Origin: Mycobacterium sp. BK086
GTDB taxonomy: Bacteria; Actinomycetota; Actinomycetes; Mycobacteriales; Mycobacteriaceae
Direction: 5' to 3'
Assembly (NCBI GenBank): GCA_004362315.1
Contig: SNWL01000004.1
Span: forward strand, 310,001-374,000
DNA: 64,000 nt
A program made the translations under genes and the position numbers. This document shows positions 45,401 to 53,458 of this stretch, piece by piece (within the stretch, counting starts at the first letter, position 1; every line of letters starts with the position of its first letter). Under the pieces are notes generated by a model. The model did no database searches. It worked only from the letters and a program-made list of their open reading frames with translations, and was not told the origin of the DNA.

Positions 45401-47083
45401 ATGACAGCTCAGGAGTTCGACGTCGTCGTCGTCGGAAGCGGTGCTGCCGGCATGGTCGCCGCACTTACCGCCGCTCACCAGGGACTATCGACGGTCGTCG
45501 TCGAAAAGGCCGCGCACTTCGGTGGCTCGACCGCCCGATCGGGCGGCGGCGTGTGGATCCCAAACAACGAGATCCTCAAGCGTGACGGGGTCACCGACAC
45601 CAAAGAAGCCGCGCGGACCTATCTGCACGAGATCATCGGCGACGTGGTGGAGCCGGAGCGCATCGACACCTATCTCGAGCGCGGTCCGGAGATGCTGTCG
45701 TTCGTGCTCAAGCACTCGCCGCTGAAGATGTGCTGGGTGCCCAAGTACTCCGACTACTACCCGGAGACCCCGGGTGGACGCGCCGGCGGCAGGTCTATCG
45801 AGCCCAAGCCGTTCAACGCCAAGAAGCTCGGACCCGACGAGAAGTTCCTGGAGCCGCCCTACGGCAAGGTGCCGCTCAATGTGGTTGTGATGCAGCAGGA
45901 CTACGTGCGCCTCAACCAGCTCAAGCGCCATCCCCGCGGCGTACTGCGCAGCCTGAAGGTCGGTGTGCGCACCATGTGGGCCGGCGCCCGCGGGAAGAAC
46001 CTGGTGGGTATGGGTCGCGCGCTGATCGCGCCGCTGCGAATCGGCTTGCAGCAGGCGGGCGTTCCCGTTCTGCTGAACACCGCGCTTACCGACCTGTACG
46101 TCGAGGACGGCGTGGTGCGCGGTATCTATGTACGCGATACGACGGGCCCGGAATCCGCTGACCCGCAACTGATCCGCGCGCGACGCGGTGTCATCCTGGG
46201 CAGCGGCGGTTTCGAGCGCAACGAGCAGATGCGCGTCAAGTACCAGCGCGCGCCCATCACCGCCGACTGGACGGTGGGGGCCGAAGCCAACACCGGCGAC
46301 GGCATCGTGGCAGCCGAGAAGCTCGGTGCCGCACTGGAATTGATGGAGGATGCCTGGTGGGGTCCGACCGTTCCACTGGTCGGGGCGCCGTGGTTTGCCC
46401 TCTCGGAGCGCAACTCACCCGGGTCGATCATCGTCAACCTGGCCGGCAAGCGGTTCATGAACGAGTCGATGCCCTACGTCGAGGCCTGCCACCACATGTA
46501 CGGCGGCGAATACGGCCAGGGCCCCGGCCCTGGTGAGAACGTCCCGGCGTGGCTGGTGTTCGACCAGCAATACCGTGACCGGTACATCTTCGCGGGATTA
46601 CAACCGGGACAACGTATTCCGAAAAAGTGGATGGAATCCGGCGTTATCGTCAAGGCCGACTCCCTCGAGGAGCTGGCCAAGGTGACCGGGCTGCCTGCCG
46701 ACGCCTTCCTGGCCACCGTGCAGCGGTTCAACGGCTTCGCCCGCTCGGGTAAGGACGACGACTTCCACCGCGGTGAGAGCGCCTACGACCGCTACTACGG
46801 CGATCCGACCAACAAGCCCAACCCCAACCTTGGCGAGATCAAGAATGGGCCGTTCTATGCCGCCAAGATGGTGCCTGGCGATCTCGGCACCAAGGGCGGT
46901 ATCCGCACCGATGTGCACGGGCGGGCGCTGCGCGACGACGGTTCGGTGATCGAGGGCCTGTATGCGGCCGGTAATGTCAGCTCGCCGGTGATGGGTCACA
47001 CCTATCCCGGCCCCGGCGGCACCATCGGCCCCGCGATGGCGTTCGGGTACCTGGCGGCACTGCACATCGCAGGGAAGGGCTGA
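45401..47083 (+). CDS. kstD: KstD, 3-ketosteroid delta1-dehydrogenase
   Basis: 560 residues. FAD-binding VVVGSGAAGMVAALTAA at residues about 10-26, GGSTARSGGGVWIPNNE, and C-terminal flavin segment GLYAAGNVSSPVMGHTYPGPGGTIGP, where Tyr535 and Gly539 match the active-site pair known from structurally characterised KstD (Tyr487/Gly491 of R. erythropolis KstD1). Introduces the C1-C2 double bond that, with KshA/B, triggers ring-B opening. Orthologue of Rv3537. No ribosome site; leaderless start immediately after the KstR operator. Confidence 0.96.
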   Translation: MTAQEFDVVVVGSGAAGMVAALTAAHQGLSTVVVEKAAHFGGSTARSGGGVWIPNNEILKRDGVTDTKEAARTYLHEIIGDVVEPERIDTYLERGPEMLSFVLKHSPLKMCWVPKYSDYYPETPGGRAGGRSIEPKPFNAKKLGPDEKFLEPPYGKVPLNVVVMQQDYVRLNQLKRHPRGVLRSLKVGVRTMWAGARGKNLVGMGRALIAPLRIGLQQAGVPVLLNTALTDLYVEDGVVRGIYVRDTTGPESADPQLIRARRGVILGSGGFERNEQMRVKYQRAPITADWTVGAEANTGDGIVAAEKLGAALELMEDAWWGPTVPLVGAPWFALSERNSPGSIIVNLAGKRFMNESMPYVEACHHMYGGEYGQGPGPGENVPAWLVFDQQYRDRYIFAGLQPGQRIPKKWMESGVIVKADSLEELAKVTGLPADAFLATVQRFNGFARSGKDDDFHRGESAYDRYYGDPTNKPNPNLGEIKNGPFYAAKMVPGDLGTKGGIRTDVHGRALRDDGSVIEGLYAAGNVSSPVMGHTYPGPGGTIGPAMAFGYLAALHIAGKG

Positions 47084-47084
47084 C

Positions 47085-47945
47085 ATGCCGATCGATCTGT
47101 CCGTCGCACTCGCAGCCGATCTGGAACCCATCGAGTTCTCGTGGACGAGTAGCGATATACAGCTCTATCAGCTGGGCCTGGGAGCCGGCGCAGATCCGAT
47201 GGACCCCAAGGAATTGCGCTACCTCACCGACGGCACCCCCCAGGTGCTGCCGAGCTTCGGCAACGTGGCTTCCAGCTTTCACATGACCGAGCCGCCCGAG
47301 GTGAAGTTCCCCGGCATCGACATCGAGCTGAGCAAGGTGCTGCACGCCAGCGAGGCGGTCACCGTGCCCGCTCCGCTCCCGCCGAGCGGCACCGCGACAT
47401 CGAAGCAGCGGTTCACCGAGATCTGGGACAAGGGCAAGGCGGCGGTCATCGTCAGCGAGACGACAGTGACCGACCCCGACGGCAAGCTGCTGTGGACCAC
47501 CAAGCGGTCGATCTTCGCCCGCGGCGAGGGTGGTTTCGGTGGCGAGCGCGGCCCTTCGACGTCGGTCGCCGCCCCCGACCGTGCACCGGACTACGAGATC
47601 TCGGTGCCGGTACTCCCCCAGCAGGCGCTGCTGTACCGGCTGTGCGGCGACCGCAACCCGCTGCACTCGGACCCTGAATTCGCCGCGGCGGCAGGCTTTC
47701 CCAAGCCGATCCTGCACGGTCTGTGCACCTACGGAATGACGTGCAAGGCACTTGTGGACACGCTGCTCGACTCGGACGCGTCGGCAGTTAAGACCTACGG
47801 CGCACGTTTTGCCGGCGTCTGCTATCCGGGCGAGACCATCAAGGTCAGCGCGTGGAAGGAAGACGGCCGCTACGTCGGCGTCGTCACCGCACCGAGTCGC
47901 GAGGACGCCGTCATCCTCTCCGATGTGGAGTTCATCCCGGTCTAG
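47085..47945 (+). CDS. chsH3: ChsH3, MaoC-type steroid enoyl-CoA hydratase
   Basis: 286 residues, the same length as Rv3538. Two hot-dog domains; the C-terminal one carries the hydratase-2 motif RLCGDRNPLHSDPEFAAAAGF with catalytic Asp189 and His194. ChsH3 hydrates the C26 enoyl-CoA side chain of cholesterol in M. tuberculosis. Starts one base after the kstD stop, so both are made from the same KstR-controlled mRNA. Confidence 0.92.
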   Translation: MPIDLSVALAADLEPIEFSWTSSDIQLYQLGLGAGADPMDPKELRYLTDGTPQVLPSFGNVASSFHMTEPPEVKFPGIDIELSKVLHASEAVTVPAPLPPSGTATSKQRFTEIWDKGKAAVIVSETTVTDPDGKLLWTTKRSIFARGEGGFGGERGPSTSVAAPDRAPDYEISVPVLPQQALLYRLCGDRNPLHSDPEFAAAAGFPKPILHGLCTYGMTCKALVDTLLDSDASAVKTYGARFAGVCYPGETIKVSAWKEDGRYVGVVTAPSREDAVILSDVEFIPV

Positions 47946-48077
47946 CTCGCCTGCACCGGGTGGAACCCGCACTCCGTGACGCGCGCGTCAACTTTGGCGA
48001 GTGTCCCCGTACGCGGCCGACCTGGCTGTACTAAGTTAGGCAAGGCAAAGATCGATGCCGCTTACGGAAGGAACCTC

Positions 48078-48716
48078 ATGAAGATTGCGCAGGCCAAGAC
48101 TGTCGGCTTGATCGGCGTGGCATTGCTGGTGGGCACGGCAGCTGTCGGCTGCGGTGGAGACGACAAGGAATCCTCATCGTCGTCGTCATCGTCGTCGACC
48201 TCGGCTGCAGCAACGACGTCGGCCGCCGCATCGGAGACCACGAGTGCTCCTGCCAGCCCGGCGGCCGCGGGAGGCGACTACAGCAAACTGCTGCTGAAGG
48301 CTTCCGACATCGACCCCAGCTTCACCGCGGGTGAGCCCCAGGTCAATCCCAACGGGATCAACGGCATCGTGCAGTCGATGACCAACCCGACCGCAAACCA
48401 GACCATCGTCTTCGCCATCGTCGTGAGCGAGGACGCCGCCGGGGCGCTCAAGGCTCTGGAGTCGTCCAAGGCCGAGCTGCCCAAGGAAGTTGACGGGGCA
48501 CCGCAGCCGGCTGATGTCGGCGACGCAGGCAACGGCCTCATCGCCACCGGCAAGTCGCCTGACGGCTCGAAGGCGATCACCGAGGTCTACTTCACCCAGG
48601 GCAAGGCGCTCGCGAACATCGAGTTCTCGAGCAACCCGAACGATCCGGTGCAGCCGGACACGGCACTGGCGATCGCCAAGATGCAGGACACCCAGATCAA
48701 GAACAACCTGTCCTAA
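48078..48716 (+). CDS. Putative lipoprotein
   Basis: 212 residues from the ATG at 48078, which has a good ribosome site (GGAAGGAAC); the frame extends upstream to 47976 without support. Signal peptide MKIAQAKTVGLIGVALLVGTAAVGC with the lipidated Cys at residue 25 (AAVGC lipobox), then a long Ser/Ala/Thr linker (about 27-64) and a globular domain of about 145 residues (LLLKASDIDPSFTAGEPQVNPNG...). Resembles small mycobacterial Lpq/Lpp lipoproteins of unknown function. Followed by a clear stem-loop terminator. Confidence 0.82.
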   Translation: MKIAQAKTVGLIGVALLVGTAAVGCGGDDKESSSSSSSSSTSAAATTSAAASETTSAPASPAAAGGDYSKLLLKASDIDPSFTAGEPQVNPNGINGIVQSMTNPTANQTIVFAIVVSEDAAGALKALESSKAELPKEVDGAPQPADVGDAGNGLIATGKSPDGSKAITEVYFTQGKALANIEFSSNPNDPVQPDTALAIAKMQDTQIKNNLS

Positions 48717-48729
48717 TTCGTTCGAACGT

Positions 48730-48769
48730 AACGCCGCGGTGGGAGTCTTCGGACTTCTGCCGCGGCGTT
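48730..48769 (+). terminator. Intrinsic terminator of the lipoprotein gene
   Basis: AACGCCGCGG (48730-48739) and CCGCGGCGTT (48760-48769) form a perfect 10-base stem with a 20-base loop, followed by CGTTTTCC. It begins 13 bases after the lipoprotein stop. A classic GC-rich stem with a short T run. Confidence 0.85.
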
Positions 48770-48776
48770 CGTTTTC

Positions 48777-48838
48777 CGCCGAGCGTCACTCCAGAGTCAC
48801 GCTGAGCGCCCAACGTGACTCTGGAGTGACGCTCGGCG
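48777..48838. repeat. Perfect 25-bp stem-loop overlapping the end of the AbiEi/DUF559 gene
   Basis: Arms 48777-48801 and 48814-48838 are perfect reverse complements (25 bases), loop of 12 bases. The arm core GAGCGTCACTCCAGAGTCACG is nearly the same as that of the stem-loop at 49702-49757 on the other side of the gene. The stop of the minus-strand gene (48797-48799) lies in the left arm and the right arm is coding. It may be a bidirectional terminator and a member of a dispersed repeat family. Confidence 0.85.
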
Positions 48839-49666
48839 AGCGATAGCGGCTCGGACCTTCCGGACGATGTCGACCGGACGATCGCCGGCCAGCACCCGAA
48901 TCACGATCCAGCCCAACTCCTCCAGCATCGCGTGTCGACGAACATCGCGGGAGTACTGCCAGCGGTCTGTACGGTGTTGCTCTCCGTCGTACTCGGCCGC
49001 GACCTTGACGTCCTCCCAACCCATGTCGAGGTAGCCCACCAGTTCGCCGAACTGGTCATGGACCGGGATCTGGGTCTGCGGCCTTGGCAGGCCGGCCTCG
49101 ATCAAGAGCAGCCGCAACCAGGTTTCTTTGGGAGACTGGGCTCCCGCATCGACGAGTTGCACAGTCTCACGGGCGACACGACTGCCACGACGGCCCGGAT
49201 ACCGTTGCGCAAGTATCCCGACGTCACCGAGGTCGAAGGAAGTCGCGCGGGCGAGCGCGTCCAAATAGATCAGCGCAGTGCGGGGCGGATACCAACAAGC
49301 GAGGTCGAGCGCGGTGCGCAACGGCGTGGTCACCGGCATCCCGCGCATCAGCTGAACCTCGTCTCCTTCGACGCGATCGCCTCGTACAGCAATGCCGGAC
49401 AACCGATTCCGATTTTCGTGGATCAGGTCGACGGGTGTGCTGCCGTCGATCCACTCCGCGCCGAGGAGTGCTGCTGCCGAGCGACCAGCAATCACCGCCT
49501 TCCGCCCCGACCATAGCCAGCCGGCGCGCGCGAGGTCCCGCGCGGTCGGCTCGAACCCCGACGGGACGTAGACGTCAGGGAACAGGCGGGTGAAGCGGCG
49601 ACGGAGAGAACTCTTGGTGATGTCTCCGGCCGCGACGGCCTCGCTCCCGATGAACGGCTCACTCAT
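48797..49666 (-). CDS. AbiEi-antitoxin-like / DUF559 nuclease-fold protein
   Basis: 289 residues from the ATG at 49666 (MSEPFIGSEAVAAGDITKSSL); the frame is open to 49711. The N-terminal about 100 residues resemble the AbiEi antitoxin winged-helix domain (SLRRRFTRLFPDVYVPSG). The C-terminal part resembles DUF559, a Vsr-type endonuclease fold: GYLDMGWEDVKVAAEYDGEQHRTDRWQYSRDVRRHAMLEELGWIVIRV, with the Asp...Glu...Gln catalytic-type residues. This two-domain type is frequent in mycobacteria and of unknown function. No partner toxin gene is adjacent. Bracketed by two near-identical stem-loops. Confidence 0.8.
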   Translation of the reverse strand: MSEPFIGSEAVAAGDITKSSLRRRFTRLFPDVYVPSGFEPTARDLARAGWLWSGRKAVIAGRSAAALLGAEWIDGSTPVDLIHENRNRLSGIAVRGDRVEGDEVQLMRGMPVTTPLRTALDLACWYPPRTALIYLDALARATSFDLGDVGILAQRYPGRRGSRVARETVQLVDAGAQSPKETWLRLLLIEAGLPRPQTQIPVHDQFGELVGYLDMGWEDVKVAAEYDGEQHRTDRWQYSRDVRRHAMLEELGWIVIRVLAGDRPVDIVRKVRAAIARRASLQSHVGRSA

Positions 49667-49701
49667 GGCGGCAGTGTGCCGCCAGCCACCGACAACCGCC
49701 G

Positions 49702-49757
49702 CGAGCGTCACACCAGAGTCACGCTCGGTGTCGAAGGTGACTCTGGTGTGACGCTCG
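49702..49757. repeat. Perfect 21-bp stem-loop upstream of the AbiEi/DUF559 gene, after ltp2
   Basis: Arms 49702-49722 and 49737-49757 are perfect reverse complements with a 14-base loop. Sequence is almost the same as the stem-loop at 48777-48838 (GAGCGTCACACCAGAGTCAC here). It ends 8 bases before the ltp2 stop codon and so sits just downstream of the ltp2 operon on the minus strand, where it probably acts as a terminator. Confidence 0.85.
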
Positions 49758-49765
49758 GCGAAAAG

Positions 49766-50932
49766 CTAGCCCAGGATCAGGCCGGAGGTCGGCACACCCG
49801 TGCCGGCGGTGACGAGCACGTGCTCGACGTTCGGCACGGGGTTGACGGACGTGCCGCGAAGCTGGCGCACGCCCTCCGCGATGCCGTTCATGCCGTGGAT
49901 GTATGCCTCGCCCAGCTGACCGCCGTGCGTGTTGATCGGCAACCGTCCGCCGAGCTCCAGCGCACCGTCCTTGATGTAGTCCTTGGCGTCACCCTGGGCG
50001 CAGAACCCCAACTCCTCCAACTGAATCAGAGTGAAGGGGGTGAAGTGGTCGTAGAGGATCGCGGTCTGGATATCGGCGGGCGTCAGACCGGACTGCTCCC
50101 ACAGCTGCCTGCCGACGAGCCCCATCTCCGGCAGTCCGAGCTCGGGCCGGTAGTAGCTCGTCATCGAGTATTGATTCGGGCTCGAACCCTGCGACGCCGC
50201 CTCGATGATCGCGGGCCGGTGCTTCAAGTCCTTGGCCCGCTCCGGCGACGTGATCACCAGTGCCACACCGCCATCGGTCTCCTGGCAGCAATCCAGCAGC
50301 CGCAGCGGCTCGGCGATCCACCGCGAGGCCTGATGGTCCTCGATCGTGATCGGCTTCTCGTAGAAGTAGGCCTTCGGGTTGTTGGCGGCGTGCTTGCGGT
50401 CCGCCACCGACACCGCACCGAAATCGCGGCTCGTCGCACCCGAGAGGTGCATGTAGCGCTGCGCGATCATCGCCACCTGCGCCGCCGGCGTCGACAGCCC
50501 GTGCGGGTAGGAGAACGAGTTGTCCACGCCGGTGGAGTCGGCATTTTCGACCAGTCGCATCTGCACCTGGCCGAACCGCATCCCGGAGCGCTCGTTGAAA
50601 GCCCGGTATGCCACAACACAATCCGCGACACCGGTGGCCACCGCGATGGCCGCCTGCTGAACGGTCGCGCAGGCCGCGCCGCCACCGTGGTGGATCTTGG
50701 AGAAGAACTTCAGCTCGCCGATGCCGGTGGCCCGTGCGATGGCCACCTCGGTGTTCGAGTCCATCGTGAACGTCGTCATACCGTCGACGTCGGCAGGCGT
50801 GAGACCCGCATCGTCCAAGGCATCCAGCACGGCCTCCGAGGCCAGCCTCAGCTCGCTGCGTCCGGAGTTCTTGGAGAAGTCGGTCGCGCCGATGCCGACG
50901 ATCGCGGCCTTGCCGCTCAACCCGCCCGGCAT
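49766..50932 (-). CDS. ltp2: Ltp2, thiolase-like steroid retro-aldolase
   Basis: 388 residues. SCP-x thiolase-like fold: KIHHGGGAACATVQQAAIAV, CCQETDGGVALVITSPERAKD, and C-terminal LPINTHGGQLGEAYIHGMNGI. Ltp2 with the DUF35 domain of ChsH2 cleaves 17-hydroxy-3-oxo-4-pregnene-20-carboxyl-CoA to androstenedione and propionyl-CoA, the last side-chain step. The ATG overlaps the chsH1 stop (TAATG). Orthologue of Rv3540c. Confidence 0.94.
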   Translation of the reverse strand: MPGGLSGKAAIVGIGATDFSKNSGRSELRLASEAVLDALDDAGLTPADVDGMTTFTMDSNTEVAIARATGIGELKFFSKIHHGGGAACATVQQAAIAVATGVADCVVAYRAFNERSGMRFGQVQMRLVENADSTGVDNSFSYPHGLSTPAAQVAMIAQRYMHLSGATSRDFGAVSVADRKHAANNPKAYFYEKPITIEDHQASRWIAEPLRLLDCCQETDGGVALVITSPERAKDLKHRPAIIEAASQGSSPNQYSMTSYYRPELGLPEMGLVGRQLWEQSGLTPADIQTAILYDHFTPFTLIQLEELGFCAQGDAKDYIKDGALELGGRLPINTHGGQLGEAYIHGMNGIAEGVRQLRGTSVNPVPNVEHVLVTAGTGVPTSGLILG

Positions 50933-51333
50933 TACGCGGCACCGATCGTGAGCGTCGCGTTGGCGATCACGTGATCACCAAGACTGTTGCTGCCCACGAT
51001 CTTCAGCGAAATCAAACCGTCCTCCACTGCAGTGACCTCACCGGTGAACGTCACCGTGTCGTAGGCGTACCAGGGCACACCCAGGCGCAGACCGATCGAC
51101 TTGATGACAGCGGTCGGCCCGGCCCAGTCGGTGATGAACCGCTGCACCAGACCGGTGTCGGTGAGGATGTTGACGAAGATGTCCTTGGAACCCTTGGCTT
51201 GCGCCTTGTCCCGGTCGTGGTGCACGTCCTGGTAATCCCGGGTGGCGATCGCCGTCGAGACGATGAACGTCGGGTCACCGTAGAACTTGAGCTCGGGCAG
51301 CTTGGTGCCGACCTCGATCACAGGTGCGCTCAT
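50932..51333 (-). CDS. chsH1: ChsH1, MaoC-like hydratase subunit
   Basis: 133 residues from the ATG at 51333; the frame is open to 51612 but the upstream part is a shadow of chsH2. A single hot-dog MaoC-like domain with RDYQDVHHDRDKAQAKGSKDIFVN, the hydratase-type motif region. ChsH1 and the MaoC domain of ChsH2 together hydrate the C17 propenoyl-CoA side chain. The ATG overlaps the chsH2 stop (ATGA). Orthologue of Rv3541c. Confidence 0.93.
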   Translation of the reverse strand: MSAPVIEVGTKLPELKFYGDPTFIVSTAIATRDYQDVHHDRDKAQAKGSKDIFVNILTDTGLVQRFITDWAGPTAVIKSIGLRLGVPWYAYDTVTFTGEVTAVEDGLISLKIVGSNSLGDHVIANATLTIGAA

Positions 51334-52298
51334 TTGGCCGGCTCCCACGCGTAGTTGGTCCAGGCGGGCCCGACATCGTTGGCCGGGAAGTCGATATACA
51401 TTGCGCTGACCGGCATTCCGATCTTCACCGTCGACGGATCGACGTTGCGCAGCTCGCCGAGCATCTTCACACCCTCCTCGAGTTCGACGAGGGCGATGAC
51501 GAACGGCAGTGTGCGGCCTGGCACCTTGGGTGCGTGGTGCACCACGAAGCTGAAGACGGTGCCCTTGCCGCTGGCGACGACGTAATCGGTCGGCGCCTCC
51601 TTGTCGGCCCACAGTGCGGGGACCGGCGGGTGGACCAGCGTTCCATCGTCGCGCTTCTGGATGCGCAGTTCGTGTGCGTTGACGCCGTCCCAGAAGAACT
51701 TGGTGTCCTTCGACGACGCCGGGCGCATGGCGGAATCCGCATCGAGGTCATCGGGAACAGATGAGCCCGACGCCTTGGCCTCTTTATCTGAGGGGATGAA
51801 CTTCATGATGCGCCACATCATTTCGGCGACATCCTCGTCACCGACCGACCAGGTGATGGTCTGCGTGATGAAGAACGCCTCGCCGAGCGCGGTCTGCTTC
51901 GGGCCGACGACATCGGTCAGTTCGGCCGCGACACTGACCTCTTCGCCCTGGCGCAGATACCGATGGTATTTCTGCTCGCAGTTGGTTGCGACGACGCCGA
52001 TATAGCCTGCGTCGTCGAACAATTCGATGATCTTGCCCAGCGGATCGTCATCGGGACGGACACCGCCCAGCCCCATCATCGTCCAAACCTGGATCATCGC
52101 GGGCGGCGCGACGAGACCGGGATGGCCGGCCTCCTTCGCGGCTGCCTCGTCGCCGTAGATCGGGTTCTTGTCACCGATCGCGTCGAGCCAGTGGTCGATC
52201 ATCGGCTGGTTGACCGGATGCCGGCCCACCCGCGGCTTGCTCTTGCCTTCGGCCTTGACCCGCTCGGCGGCGGCCTTGATGTCGTCGACGGCGCTCAC
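51330..52298 (-). CDS. chsH2: ChsH2, MaoC-DUF35 fusion (hydratase and aldolase partner)
   Basis: 322 residues from the GTG at 52298, overlapping the fadE29 stop (GTGA). The N-terminal half is a MaoC-like hot-dog domain (HWLDAIGDKNPIYGDEAAAKEAGHPGLVAPPAMIQVW); the C-terminal about 120 residues are a DUF35 OB-fold domain (FFWDGVNAHELRIQK...). It links two consecutive reactions: hydration with ChsH1 and retro-aldol cleavage with Ltp2. Orthologue of Rv3542c. Confidence 0.94.
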   Translation of the reverse strand: MSAVDDIKAAAERVKAEGKSKPRVGRHPVNQPMIDHWLDAIGDKNPIYGDEAAAKEAGHPGLVAPPAMIQVWTMMGLGGVRPDDDPLGKIIELFDDAGYIGVVATNCEQKYHRYLRQGEEVSVAAELTDVVGPKQTALGEAFFITQTITWSVGDEDVAEMMWRIMKFIPSDKEAKASGSSVPDDLDADSAMRPASSKDTKFFWDGVNAHELRIQKRDDGTLVHPPVPALWADKEAPTDYVVASGKGTVFSFVVHHAPKVPGRTLPFVIALVELEEGVKMLGELRNVDPSTVKIGMPVSAMYIDFPANDVGPAWTNYAWEPAK

Positions 52299-53458
52299 CG
52301 GGGCACCCTCGGGACCTTCAGACCAGAAGCCGCGATCATCTCCCGCATCACCTCGTTCACTCCACCACCGAATGTGATCACCAAGTTGCGCTTGGTCTGG
52401 CTGTCCAGCCACTTGAGTATTTCCGCGGTATCCGGGTCCGCCGGATTGCCGTGTGCTCCAACGATTTCCTCGGCCAGTCGGCCCGCGTACTGAATGCGCT
52501 CGGTGCCGAAGACCTTGGTAGCCGCCGCGTCGGCAACGTCGATGTTCTCTCCGGACGCCGCCACCTGCCAGTTGAGCAGTTCGTTGATGCGCCACATCGC
52601 CTTGAGCTCGCCCAGCGAGCGCTTGACGTCGTCGTGATCCAGCGGAGTGTCCCCGTTGCTGCCGGGCTTGGACGCCCAGGCATGCACACGGTCGTACAGC
52701 GCCGCAAAGCGTCCGGCGGGTCCGAGCATCACGCGCTCGTTGTTGAGCTGCGTGGTGATCAGCCGCCAGCCGCCGTTCTCCTCGCCGACGAGCATGTCGG
52801 CGGGCACCCGCACGTCGCTGTAGTACGTCGCGTTGGTGTGATGCGCACCGTCGGACAGGATCATCGGCGTCCAGGAATAACCCGGATCCTTGGTGTCGAC
52901 GATCAGAATCGAAATGCCCTTGTGCTTCACGGCTTCCGGATCGGTACGGCAGGCCAGCCAGACGTAGTCGGCGTCATGTCCACCGGTGGTGAAGACCTTC
53001 TGGCCATTGACGATGTACTCGTCACCCTGCTTGACCGCCGTGGTCCGCAGCGACGCCAGGTCGGTGCCGGCCTCGGGCTCGGTGTAGCCGATCGCGAAGT
53101 GCACCTCGCCGGCCAGGATCGCGGGCAGGAACTTCTTCTTCTGCGCTTCGGTGCCGTACTGCTGCAGCGTCGGCCCGACGGTCTGCAGCGTCACCGCGGG
53201 CAGCGGCACGTCGGCACGCTGGGCCTCGTTGACGAAGATCGACTGCTCGATCGGACCGTAGCCGAGGCCGCCGTACTCCTTGGGCCAGCCGGCACCCAGC
53301 TTGCCGTCGGAGCCCATTCGCTTGATGATCGCCCGGTAGGCCTCGTTGTGCCGATCGGACTCCATCGCCTTGTGCTCTTCGGGCGAGATGAGGTTCGAAA
53401 AGTATTCGCGCAGTTCGGCTTGCAGCTGCTTCTGCTCGGGCGTCAGCTCGATAAACAT
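52295..53458 (-). CDS. fadE29: FadE29 / ChsE2, subunit of the ChsE1-E2 acyl-CoA dehydrogenase
   Basis: 387 residues, acyl-CoA dehydrogenase fold: FAIGYTEPEAGTDLASLRTTA flavin region, LNNERVMLGPAGR, and C-terminal FGGGVNEVMREMI. ChsE1-ChsE2 dehydrogenates the C22 (3-carbon) side-chain CoA thioester of the steroid. The ATG overlaps the fadE28 stop (TAATG). Orthologue of Rv3543c. Confidence 0.94.
   Translation of the reverse strand: MFIELTPEQKQLQAELREYFSNLISPEEHKAMESDRHNEAYRAIIKRMGSDGKLGAGWPKEYGGLGYGPIEQSIFVNEAQRADVPLPAVTLQTVGPTLQQYGTEAQKKKFLPAILAGEVHFAIGYTEPEAGTDLASLRTTAVKQGDEYIVNGQKVFTTGGHDADYVWLACRTDPEAVKHKGISILIVDTKDPGYSWTPMILSDGAHHTNATYYSDVRVPADMLVGEENGGWRLITTQLNNERVMLGPAGRFAALYDRVHAWASKPGSNGDTPLDHDDVKRSLGELKAMWRINELLNWQVAASGENIDVADAAATKVFGTERIQYAGRLAEEIVGAHGNPADPDTAEILKWLDSQTKRNLVITFGGGVNEVMREMIAASGLKVPRVPR

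Noticed and set aside
48036..48054. TTAGGCAAGGC upstream of the lipoprotein gene resembles an IdeR iron box.
   Set aside because: Only about 12 of 19 positions fit by eye and the right half has no symmetry; nothing else nearby is iron related.
48797..49666. AbiEi-like gene considered as half of a toxin-antitoxin pair.
   Set aside because: No toxin gene adjoins it; neighbours are a lipoprotein and ltp2, and the C-terminus is a DUF559 nuclease-like domain.
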